From an uncultured Bacilli bacterium (lineage in GTDB: Bacteria > Bacillota_I > Bacilli_A > RF39 > UBA660), in the NCBI GenBank assembly GCA_947588865.1, contig CANPYQ010000066.1, positions 1 to 6,183 on the forward strand: 6,183 nucleotides of DNA, in the 5' to 3' direction. Positions 1 through 5,644 of the stretch are shown piece after piece (position 1 is the first letter of the stretch; each line of letters starts with the position of its first letter). A program made the translations under genes and the position numbers. A model generated the notes under the pieces. The model worked only from the letters and a program-made list of their open reading frames with translations. It did not search any database and was not told the DNA's origin.

Positions 1-723
1 AATATATTTGTTAGTGTGAGTGTGTTAAATGAACTCAGAAGAAAAGTGATAGATATTTTAAATTTCAAAAGATTATATAAATCAAATTATAAAAAATGTG
101 AATATAATATATCTGTAGATAATTTCAAAAGAGAAAGTAAAAGGTGTGTTTTAATAGATACTTTCGAACAATATTTAAGTGTTAAAGATAATTTTGATAC
201 TATTTATGTGGACAGTGAAAAATTATACGATAAGATAAAAGATAAAAAATGCGTATTAAAATTAAGCAGAGTATTAGAAAATTTAAAAGATTATAATATA
301 AAATTACTAGTAGGGGAATTAGGTAGTGTTTATAAATATAAAAATGTTGATACTGATTTTTCACTTAATGTAACTAATTCATATAGTGTTGCCTTTCTTC
401 ATAGCATTGGAGTTAAAAAGATAACTTTATCTTATGAGTTAAATTACAAACAAATTAAATATTTAGTAGAGTGTTATTTAAATAGATATAATTCCTATCC
501 TAATTTAGAAGTAATAATTGAAGCAAATGAGGAGGTAATGGTTTGTAAATATAATATGTTAAAAAAATATGATAAACTTGATGGATACTTAATAGATAGA
601 TTTAAAAATAAGTATAAAATAAAATTAAAAGATAATGTAATGTATATTTACAATTTTAAAAGAAGAAATCTAAAGGAAAATTTCTTTGATATAGGAGTTA
701 ATTCTGTTAGAATAAATTTATAG
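1..723 (+). CDS. U32-family peptidase-like protein, C-terminal part (5' end outside window)
   Basis: The frame is open from the first base, so this is the last 240 codons of a longer gene. A GTG at position 16 is not a credible start, because the family motif runs across it: IFVSVSVLNELRR (residues 2-14) matches the 'F.P.S.LNELRR' segment that begins the last domain of large U32 proteins (usually about 700-850 residues). Other family signatures are LLVGELGS (102-109), DFSLNVTNS (119-127), ITLSYEL (141-147), DGYLIDR (194-200) and a closing GVNSVRINL (232-240). U32 proteins were named as collagenase-like peptidases, but characterised members such as RlhA and TrhP act in RNA hydroxylation and several carry an iron-sulfur cluster. 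Oddity: where relatives usually read 'M..YCP' this protein reads MVCKYNML (180-187), and the downstream Cys residues of that region are also absent, so cluster binding may be lost. Family assignment is firm; the biochemical role is open. The gene ends before an intrinsic terminator. Confidence 0.82.
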   Translation, partial: NIFVSVSVLNELRRKVIDILNFKRLYKSNYKKCEYNISVDNFKRESKRCVLIDTFEQYLSVKDNFDTIYVDSEKLYDKIKDKKCVLKLSRVLENLKDYNIKLLVGELGSVYKYKNVDTDFSLNVTNSYSVAFLHSIGVKKITLSYELNYKQIKYLVECYLNRYNSYPNLEVIIEANEEVMVCKYNMLKKYDKLDGYLIDRFKNKYKIKLKDNVMYIYNFKRRNLKENFFDIGVNSVRINL

Positions 724-808
724 ATGTATATTAAAGTATTGCAAGTATATTGGTAACATAATATTTATAAAGAGTTTATTTGCGTTTAATTTAAAAATAG
801 ATATATTG

Positions 809-832
809 GAACATAAAAATTATGTTCTTTTT
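809..832 (+). terminator. Intrinsic terminator after the U32 gene
   Basis: GAACATAA (809-816) and TTATGTTC (820-827) form a perfect 8-bp stem with an AAA loop, followed directly by five T (828-832). It lies 86 bases after the stop codon and upstream of the next promoter, so it separates the U32 gene from the glycosylation operon. The stem is AT-rich and therefore moderate in strength. Confidence 0.8.
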
Positions 833-851
833 ATTAAACTTTATTTTTAAA

Positions 852-880
852 TTTACATTTAATGTTTAAAATAGTATAAT
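852..880 (+). promoter_or_regulatory. Sigma-A-type promoter of the glycosylation operon
   Basis: TTTACA (852-857) and a perfect TATAAT (875-880) are separated by exactly 17 bases. Transcription should begin around 886-888, which leaves only about 7-9 bases before the ATG at 895. The only ribosome-binding element that fits in this leader is GTGAT (887-891), the 3' half of a GGTGAT-type site. The operon transcript would therefore be nearly leaderless. Confidence 0.82.
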
Positions 881-894
881 AAATATGTGATGTT

Positions 895-2553
895 ATGAAA
901 ATTTTAAAGAATATATTTGATATTAGAAAAAATATACATGTAAGCGTGCTTAGTTTAATATATTCATTACTAATTTTATTTGGTAATAGTTATATGAAAA
1001 TTGGAAATGCTAGTTTAGTATTTAATAATTATATTATTAGTTTGTTAACTCTAGTAGGATTATTTATACTAGCTCGTGGTATTATTTTACTTATTTTTAA
1101 ATTTATAGATAGTTACAAAATAGATGAAAATAAAAAAGCAAATAGATTAATTAGTTTTTTTGATAGACATCCATTTATAGTAAGTATTATAGTGATACTT
1201 ATGCTTTGGTTACCATATATAATATCTTTTTATCCTATAATATTGTCTCCTGATCCTAGTTATCAGATAAAACAATACTTTGGTATACCAAATAAGTATT
1301 CAAATTATTCTGTTTTAATAGATCCTAGTGTTATAATAACAAATCATCATCCCGTATTGCATACTCTTTTACTTGGTAGTTGTCTAAAACTAGGAAACAT
1401 TATTGGAAACGACAATTTTGGATTGTTTATATATAGTCTAATTCAGATATTAATATTATCTAGTGTTTTATCATTTACAATATCTTATATGAAGAAAATT
1501 AAAATATCATATATATACAGAATTGTAGTACTTTCAATATATGGTCTTGTTCCAATGTTTGCCTTTTATGCAATTAGTGCTGTAAAGGATACAATCTTTT
1601 CATCACTAATAGTACTATATACTATTTTAGTTTATCATTTAATTAAAAATAGAAATATTACTTTAAAACTAAAACATTTAATAGGTATAATTCTACTATT
1701 AATATTTATTATTTTATTTAGAAATAATGGATTTTATATAGTGTTACTTAGTTTCCCATTTGTAGTATTAACAAATAAAAAAAATTTAAAGAAATTATTA
1801 ATTGTATTTATATTGTTCTTTGCTTTTAATTATTCATACAATAAAATAATATTACCTAGCTTTAAAATAACTAGCGGAAGTATTAGAGAGGTACTTTCAA
1901 TCCCATTTCAACAGACAGCTAGATATGTTAAATATAACGATTTGGATCCTAAGGAATATGAAATATATGACAAAGTTTTGGATATGTCCGATTTAGCTAA
2001 AAGATATAAACCAGAAATAAGTGATCCTGTGAAGAATAAATTCAACAAATACACGACAATTGATGATTTAAAAATATATTTTAAATATTGGCTTAAAGAT
2101 TTATCTAAGGATCCAGTAGTTTACATGGATGCAACTATAAACAATGTCTATGGATATTTTTATCCATTAAAATTAAATTGGTATATATATCATGATTTTG
2201 ATAAGAGAATAGTTAAGGATGGATTTGATTATCATTATAACAAGTTAAGTAGTTCAAGAAAATTATTAATTGATTATGGTGTAAATTTTCCATTTATTCC
2301 AGTTGTAGGATTAATATCTAATATAGGATTTAATACTTGGATATTATTCTTACTTACTACATATTTGATAAGCAAGAAAAAGTATAGAGGTATAATATTT
2401 TTACTTCCAAGTTTTATAGTGCTTTTGGTTTGTGTCGCATCTCCTGTAAATACATATTTTAGATATGCAATGCCTTATATATTTAGTATGCCAGTGATTA
2501 TAGCGTTATTTATAGATTATATTAAAAGGAGTGAGTTAGATGAAAAGAAGTAG
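895..2553 (+). CDS. Multi-pass membrane protein, DUF6020/GT-C-like glycosyltransferase
   Basis: This 552-residue protein has roughly 10-12 hydrophobic helices and one large polar stretch (about 330-460). The order is two N-terminal helices (about 14-34 and 45-69), a helix at 92-112, a loop with the acidic motif SPDPSYQ (118-124) and HHP (151-153), helices around 175-220, KD (231-232) in AVKDTIF, more helices to about 315, the soluble stretch with REVLSIPFQQTAR (331-343), and C-terminal helices from about 464 with SPVNTYFRYAMPYIF (516-530). An acidic residue in the first outer loop followed by many helices is the plan of GT-C transferases, which take sugar from a polyprenyl-phosphate donor on the outer membrane face; the HHP, KD and QQTAR pattern recalls the DUF6020 family. 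The next two genes would supply and move such a donor, which supports this role. The acceptor (teichoic acid, glycolipid or protein) is unknown. The start at 895 keeps helix one whole; the next in-frame ATG (residue 34) would remove it. Family recalled from memory, not searched. Confidence 0.72.
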   Translation: MKILKNIFDIRKNIHVSVLSLIYSLLILFGNSYMKIGNASLVFNNYIISLLTLVGLFILARGIILLIFKFIDSYKIDENKKANRLISFFDRHPFIVSIIVILMLWLPYIISFYPIILSPDPSYQIKQYFGIPNKYSNYSVLIDPSVIITNHHPVLHTLLLGSCLKLGNIIGNDNFGLFIYSLIQILILSSVLSFTISYMKKIKISYIYRIVVLSIYGLVPMFAFYAISAVKDTIFSSLIVLYTILVYHLIKNRNITLKLKHLIGIILLLIFIILFRNNGFYIVLLSFPFVVLTNKKNLKKLLIVFILFFAFNYSYNKIILPSFKITSGSIREVLSIPFQQTARYVKYNDLDPKEYEIYDKVLDMSDLAKRYKPEISDPVKNKFNKYTTIDDLKIYFKYWLKDLSKDPVVYMDATINNVYGYFYPLKLNWYIYHDFDKRIVKDGFDYHYNKLSSSRKLLIDYGVNFPFIPVVGLISNIGFNTWILFLLTTYLISKKKYRGIIFLLPSFIVLLVCVASPVNTYFRYAMPYIFSMPVIIALFIDYIKRSELDEKK

Positions 2554-3472
2554 AATTGCAGTCTTAATACCTTGTTACAATGAATCTAAAACTATAGAAA
2601 AAGTTGTTAAAGATTATAAAAAAGCATTACCTCATGCAGATATATTTGTATATGATAATAATTCGACTGATGGTACTGATGAAATTGCAAGAAAATCTGG
2701 TGCAATCGTAAAATATGAATATAGACAAGGTAAAGGGAATGTAATTAGAACTATGTTTCGCGAAATAGAGGCAGATTGTTATCTTATGATAGATGGTGAT
2801 GATACATACCCTCCTGAATTTGCAAAGGAAATGTGTAATTTGGTATTGGATGGTAAAGCTGATATGGTAATAGGAGATAGACTTTCGAGTACTTATTTTA
2901 CTGAAAATAAAAGACCTTTTCACAACTTTGGAAATAAAGTGGTAAGATTTTTAATTAATAAACTTTTTAAAAATAATATTAAAGATATAATGACAGGTTA
3001 TAGAGCTTTTAGTTATGATTTCGTAAAAGGATTTCCAGTCCTTTCAAAAGGATTTGAAATTGAAACAGAGATGACTATCCATGCAGTAGATAAAAATTAT
3101 AAAATAAAAGAAATTCCAGTTACTTATAGAGATAGACCAAATGGATCATTTTCCAAACTTAATACATATAGTGATGGATTAAAAGTTTTAAAAACTATAG
3201 CTACATTATTTAAAGAGTACAAGCCTTGTGCATTCTTCAATATATTTTCTATTATTTTCTTAGTAATATCTATGATTCTTGGTATACCAGTTTTTATAGA
3301 ATATTTTAAAACAGGTTTAGTTCCTAGATTTCCAAGTTTAATAGTATCAGGAGTAGTTTTGACACTTTCAATTCTTCTTTGGATAACTGGATTAATTTTA
3401 CAGGTTATAGTGAAAAAGAATAGACAATTATATGAATTATATTTAAATTTGATGAGGCAAAAAAATGAGTAA
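2540..3472 (+). CDS. GT2 polyprenyl-phosphate glycosyltransferase (GtrB/DPM1-like)
   Basis: This 310-residue protein starts with a GT-A fold: AVLIPCYNE (7-15), DNNSTDGT (39-46) for nucleotide-sugar binding, the metal-binding DGDD motif (85-88, in MIDGDDTYP), MTGYRAFS (151-158), FEIETEM (172-178) and YRDRPNGSFSKLNT (196-209). Two membrane helices follow (about 232-251 and 266-291), with a short basic tail. This matches enzymes that move a sugar from a nucleotide donor to undecaprenyl phosphate (or dolichol phosphate) on the cytoplasmic face, as GtrB and DPM1 do. The sugar cannot be told from the sequence. The ATG overlaps the end of the upstream gene by 14 bases and has an AGGAG-type site (2527-2531), so the two are probably translationally coupled. 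Length and motif order are normal for the family. Confidence 0.93.
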   Translation: MKRSRIAVLIPCYNESKTIEKVVKDYKKALPHADIFVYDNNSTDGTDEIARKSGAIVKYEYRQGKGNVIRTMFREIEADCYLMIDGDDTYPPEFAKEMCNLVLDGKADMVIGDRLSSTYFTENKRPFHNFGNKVVRFLINKLFKNNIKDIMTGYRAFSYDFVKGFPVLSKGFEIETEMTIHAVDKNYKIKEIPVTYRDRPNGSFSKLNTYSDGLKVLKTIATLFKEYKPCAFFNIFSIIFLVISMILGIPVFIEYFKTGLVPRFPSLIVSGVVLTLSILLWITGLILQVIVKKNRQLYELYLNLMRQKNE

Positions 3473-3860
3473 GATTTTAGATAATAGATTAGTTAAACAA
3501 ATACTTAAATTTGGTGTAGTCGGTGTAGTTGCATTTTTGATAGATTATGGACTTTTATATATACTAACTGAATTTATTGGTATATATTATTTGATATCAG
3601 CTATAATTTCATTTACAGTATCAGTAATAGTTAATTATATAATGAGCATTAAATGGGTATTTGATGTAAATAAAAAGCAAGGTGTAAAAGAATTTATAAT
3701 ATTTATAATACTTAGTATTATTGGACTTATAATCAATGAAATTATCATGTATATGATGGTTAATCTAGTGAATATCCATTATATGATATCAAAACTATTT
3801 TCAACAGGTATCGTTATGGTATATAATTTTGTTACAAGAAAAATATTTATAGAGAGGTAA
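3465..3860 (+). CDS. GtrA-family membrane protein (putative lipid-linked sugar flippase)
   Basis: A 131-residue protein with four predicted helices (about 11-34, 38-61, 75-97 and 103-122), the usual size and topology of GtrA proteins. Family signatures are FGVVGVVAFLIDYGLLY (16-32), NYIMSIKWVF (57-66) just after helix two, and the ending VYNFVTRKIFIE (119-130). GtrA-like proteins, including GtcA in Listeria, are thought to help lipid-linked sugar monomers cross the membrane in three-component glycosylation systems; the mechanism is not fully proven. The ATG overlaps the end of the GT2 gene by 8 bases and is preceded by GAGG (3454-3457), which indicates coupled expression. Together with the GT-C-like protein and the GT2 enzyme it completes the set. 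Confidence 0.92.
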   Translation: MSKILDNRLVKQILKFGVVGVVAFLIDYGLLYILTEFIGIYYLISAIISFTVSVIVNYIMSIKWVFDVNKKQGVKEFIIFIILSIIGLIINEIIMYMMVNLVNIHYMISKLFSTGIVMVYNFVTRKIFIER

Positions 3861-3862
3861 TT

Positions 3863-4279
3863 ATGTATAAAGAGGTTGAATTTTTAAAAAAGAAAGATAT
3901 AGTAAATTATGTAGAATTCATTAAAAGAGTATTTGATTATGATGCAAATATTGAAATCATAGAGAAATTAATTAGAAAAAATAAAGTATTAATTATAAAA
4001 AATGATAATAAAATAATTGCATCCGCAATGTTAGAGGAAAGATTTGAATATATAAAAAATCAAAAGTATTATTATATAGGCTATTTAGGGGTATTGAAAG
4101 AATATAGAAGAAAAGGATATGCAACTAAATTATTTGATAAGATAGATGAAATGGTTAAAGAAAATAATATATGTTATTTAGAGCTTACATCAGGAAATCA
4201 TAGAAGAGATGCACATTATTTTTACAAAAGCAAAGATTTTAAAATAAAAGATACAACTGTTTTTATAAAATTTTATTAG
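3863..4279 (+). CDS. GNAT-family N-acetyltransferase
   Basis: A soluble 138-residue protein. Motif A, which binds the acetyl-CoA pyrophosphate, is YLGVLKEYRRKGYATKL (74-90), with the R-x-x-G-x-A core at R82, G85 and A87. The C-terminal strand-helix region includes CYLELTSGNHRRDAHYFYK (104-122) and ends in the typical FYKSKDF form (120-126) of motif B. Length is normal for a single GNAT domain. It starts two bases after the GtrA stop codon behind an AGAGAGGT ribosome site (3851-3858), so it is the last gene of the operon. Its substrate is not readable from the sequence. The position suggests, without proving, that it could acylate an amino sugar used by the glycosylation genes; it may equally be an unrelated small-molecule or protein acetyltransferase. 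No clear terminator follows; the next gene has its own promoter. Confidence 0.88.
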   Translation: MYKEVEFLKKKDIVNYVEFIKRVFDYDANIEIIEKLIRKNKVLIIKNDNKIIASAMLEERFEYIKNQKYYYIGYLGVLKEYRRKGYATKLFDKIDEMVKENNICYLELTSGNHRRDAHYFYKSKDFKIKDTTVFIKFY

Positions 4280-4314
4280 ATTATATAAGGATTAGTAATG
4301 TAAAAATTAATGAC

Positions 4315-4343
4315 TTGAATTATTTAAAATAATAATATATAAT
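4315..4343 (+). promoter_or_regulatory. Sigma-A-type promoter of the pilin-like gene
   Basis: TTGAAT (4315-4320) and TATAAT (4338-4343) are spaced by 17 bases. Initiation near 4350 would give a leader of about 20 bases that carries a strong AAAGGTGAT ribosome site (4358-4366) just before the ATG at 4370. The gene can therefore be transcribed separately from the upstream operon, although read-through is possible because no terminator is visible between them. Confidence 0.78.
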
Positions 4344-4369
4344 TGTTTTAGAATATAAAAGGTGATTAT

Positions 4370-5263
4370 ATGAGATTTAATAATAAGGGATTTGCAGTAT
4401 CTTCTATCATGTATTTAATATTAGTTATGTGTATAATTTTAATAACAGTTACATTGTCTATTTTAGGAAATAGAAAGTTAATACTTGATAAGAAAAAAAA
4501 TGAAATTGTAAATAAGTTATCAAATGATAATTCATCATCAAAAATTATATGTGAAGGGGTAACAGAAGAAACAGTAACAAAAAATGGAGAAACATTAGTA
4601 GGAAATATTCCAACAGGAGAATATAAAGCAGGAGACGAATACATATGTAATGTAGATAGAGTAAATAAATATCATTTCTTTGTAGTATCAAGTGATGGGG
4701 ATAATATAAATCTAATAATGGATACAAATTTAAAAGGAGAGTATCAATGTTTGTCATTTCTTGGGGAACCTAGCGATGGTGTGTGTACTGAATATGGAAT
4801 CCCAGATTTATTAACAGAGTGGATTAGTAATGAAGATTATAAAGCTTTAGGAGGTACAAATAGTTATCCTGATGGTTCAAAAGGGCCACTAACGGCTTTA
4901 AAATCTTTAAAAGAAGCAACATCAGGATGGAAAAATATACCAAATTTTAGTTATACATTAACATCATACAATAGTTCATATGGGCCCATTGAAGTTGAAA
5001 ATGTAAAGGCGAGAATGTTAAGTTATACTGAGGCTAGTAGTTTATGTGGTGAATATGGATATAATTGCCCATCGTATTTAGGGATAAATACGGGAGTTTA
5101 TGATGGATATTGGTTATCTGATGTAGAAGGTACTTTTAGTAATGCTTTTGGCATAGATGGAGGGATTTCATCTCCATCTATAGATTCTGATGCTCCATAT
5201 TGTGTATATTGTCTTTTTAAAATACGCCCAGTAATAACTTTAAAAAAGGATAATATTTCATAA
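4370..5263 (+). CDS. Pilin-like surface protein with cysteine-rich lectin-type ectodomain
   Basis: A 297-residue protein. A short basic leader, MRFNNKG (1-7), is followed by a hydrophobic helix FAVSSIMYLILVMCIILIT (8-26) and then a charged segment (35-50), the layout of type IV prepilins (G-F cleavage site plus a helix that stays membrane-bound or packs into a filament). The usual Glu at mature position 5 is Ser here, so processing and assembly are uncertain. The ectodomain has GDEYICNVD (88-96), FFVVSSDGDNINLIMD (103-118), GPLTALKSLKEATSGWKNI (172-190), ARMLSYTEA (214-222), GYWLSDVEG (246-254) and a final KIRPVITL (284-291). The last elements resemble the WL..RPVITL ends of C-type-lectin/formylglycine-enzyme-like and DUF6273-type domains. 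I recall this combined architecture as a recurrent surface-protein family in gut low-GC bacteria, not checked by search. The ectodomain has eight Cys (61, 93, 127, 139, 226, 233, 278, 281), an even number compatible with disulfides. It appears to be a single-gene transcript. Function is likely adhesion or ligand binding, by inference. Confidence 0.75.
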   Translation: MRFNNKGFAVSSIMYLILVMCIILITVTLSILGNRKLILDKKKNEIVNKLSNDNSSSKIICEGVTEETVTKNGETLVGNIPTGEYKAGDEYICNVDRVNKYHFFVVSSDGDNINLIMDTNLKGEYQCLSFLGEPSDGVCTEYGIPDLLTEWISNEDYKALGGTNSYPDGSKGPLTALKSLKEATSGWKNIPNFSYTLTSYNSSYGPIEVENVKARMLSYTEASSLCGEYGYNCPSYLGINTGVYDGYWLSDVEGTFSNAFGIDGGISSPSIDSDAPYCVYCLFKIRPVITLKKDNIS

Positions 5264-5268
5264 AACTA

Positions 5269-5297
5269 TTGAAATATGATAAATTATGTTTTATAAT
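5269..5297 (+). promoter_or_regulatory. Sigma-A-type promoter of the T-box valS transcript
   Basis: TTGAAA (5269-5274) and TATAAT (5292-5297) are spaced by 17 bases, the strongest promoter match in the window. Initiation around 5303-5305 would place the RNA start about 10 bases before Stem I of the T-box leader, the arrangement expected for a regulated aminoacyl-tRNA synthetase gene. The -35 box begins only six bases after the stop codon of the upstream gene. Confidence 0.85.
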
Positions 5298-5311
5298 AAT
5301 GAAAAAGTGTT

Positions 5312-5517
5312 GAACTTGAGGAGTAGATTATATTTGAATTCAAGAGAGCTAGTATTTGGTGCAAACTAGTATTTAAAGTAATTGAAGGTAGCAAGTGAGC
5401 GAATGCCTAAGTAAATAGGGTATTCCGGTGGAACCGTTATATTATTAAGGTGCGTTATGCATAAATTAAGGTGGTACCACGTCAAAACTCACGTCCTTAT
5501 AGGATTGTGAGTTTTTT
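5312..5517 (+). ncRNA. T-box riboswitch, valine-specific (GUA specifier)
   Basis: This leader senses uncharged tRNA-Val and permits transcription of valS. Stem I closes by ACTTG (5314-5318) with CAAGT (5392-5396). AGTAGA (5322-5327) is the 5' side of the specifier loop. TTTGAAT (5333-5339) pairs with ATTTAAA (5371-5377), placing GTA (5378-5380, followed by A) in the specifier position: a Val codon. AGAGAGC and GGTGCAAA (5344-5364) form the distal part that contacts the tRNA elbow. A Stem II-like helix joins GAATGCC (5401-5407) and GGGTATTC (5418-5425), followed by the conserved CCGTTA (5434-5439). The antiterminator pairs TAAGG (5467-5471) with CCTTA (5495-5499) and ACGT (5479-5482) with ACGT (5491-5494), leaving the bulge TGGTACC (5472-5478). 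The bulge's fourth base, U, pairs with an A73 discriminator, as in tRNA-Val. Specifier, bulge and downstream gene agree, so the assignment is very secure. Confidence 0.96.
5484..5517 (+). terminator. T-box regulatory intrinsic terminator
   Basis: AAAACTCAC (5484-5492) pairs perfectly with GTGAGTTTT (5507-5515). The helix continues inward through GTCCT (5493-5497) with AGGAT (5501-5505), leaving a TAT loop and one bulged T, and six T (5512-5517) follow. Its 5' arm and loop share bases 5491-5499 with the antiterminator, so the two folds exclude each other: uncharged tRNA-Val should favour read-through into valS, charged tRNA termination. Confidence 0.95.
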
Positions 5518-5644
5518 ATGTAAATTTAGCAATACGTTATAATTTTGAAATAAAAAACTATCATTTTAAAATGTTATTTTGAATATTTTAAAAAGAATTG
5601 AAAATTTAATAAAGAGAAAATAAAATAAAGGGAAGGTAGATATT
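5518..5644 (+). other. AT-rich untranslated stretch and ribosome site before valS
   Basis: The stretch between the T-box terminator and the valS ATG is about 127 bases long and nearly all A/T. It contains no open frame of note. A 12-base palindrome CATTTTAAAATG lies at 5562-5573. The ribosome binding site is GGAAGG (5631-5636), eight bases before the ATG at 5645, which supports that start. I see no second riboswitch or terminator here. Confidence 0.6.

Noticed and set aside
16..18. GTG at position 16 as a start codon of a complete 235-residue protein.
   Set aside because: The frame is open to the window edge, no ribosome site is visible, and the U32 LNELRR motif with its preceding IFVSVS strand runs across the GTG, so the gene is truncated by the window.
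724..756. An 11-codon frame (MYIKVLQVYW) directly after the U32 gene.
   Set aside because: It lacks a ribosome site, is too short to judge, and sits before the terminator without any sign of conservation.
2627..2923. A 98-codon minus-strand open frame opposite the GT2 gene.
   Set aside because: It is antisense to a well-supported glycosyltransferase with intact motifs, has no recognisable domain and no convincing ribosome site.
4366..4757. Two minus-strand open frames (92 and 70 codons) opposite the start of the pilin-like gene.
   Set aside because: They overlap each other and a well-supported sense gene. Their Leu/Ile/Tyr-rich low-complexity content is what AT-rich antisense frames produce.
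5426..5439. A second T-box-like core, TGGAACC at 5429-5435, suggesting tandem T-boxes.
   Set aside because: It lies within a small CGGT/ACCG hairpin that ends in the conserved CCGTTA element normally found between Stem I and the antiterminator. There is only one Stem I, one specifier and one terminator, so this is part of a single T-box.
5545..5572. A possible internal promoter (TTGAAA, 16 bases, TAAAAT) downstream of the T-box terminator that would bypass regulation of valS.
   Set aside because: The -10 match is weak, the spacer is not the 17 bases seen in the other promoters, and such matches are expected by chance in sequence this AT-rich.
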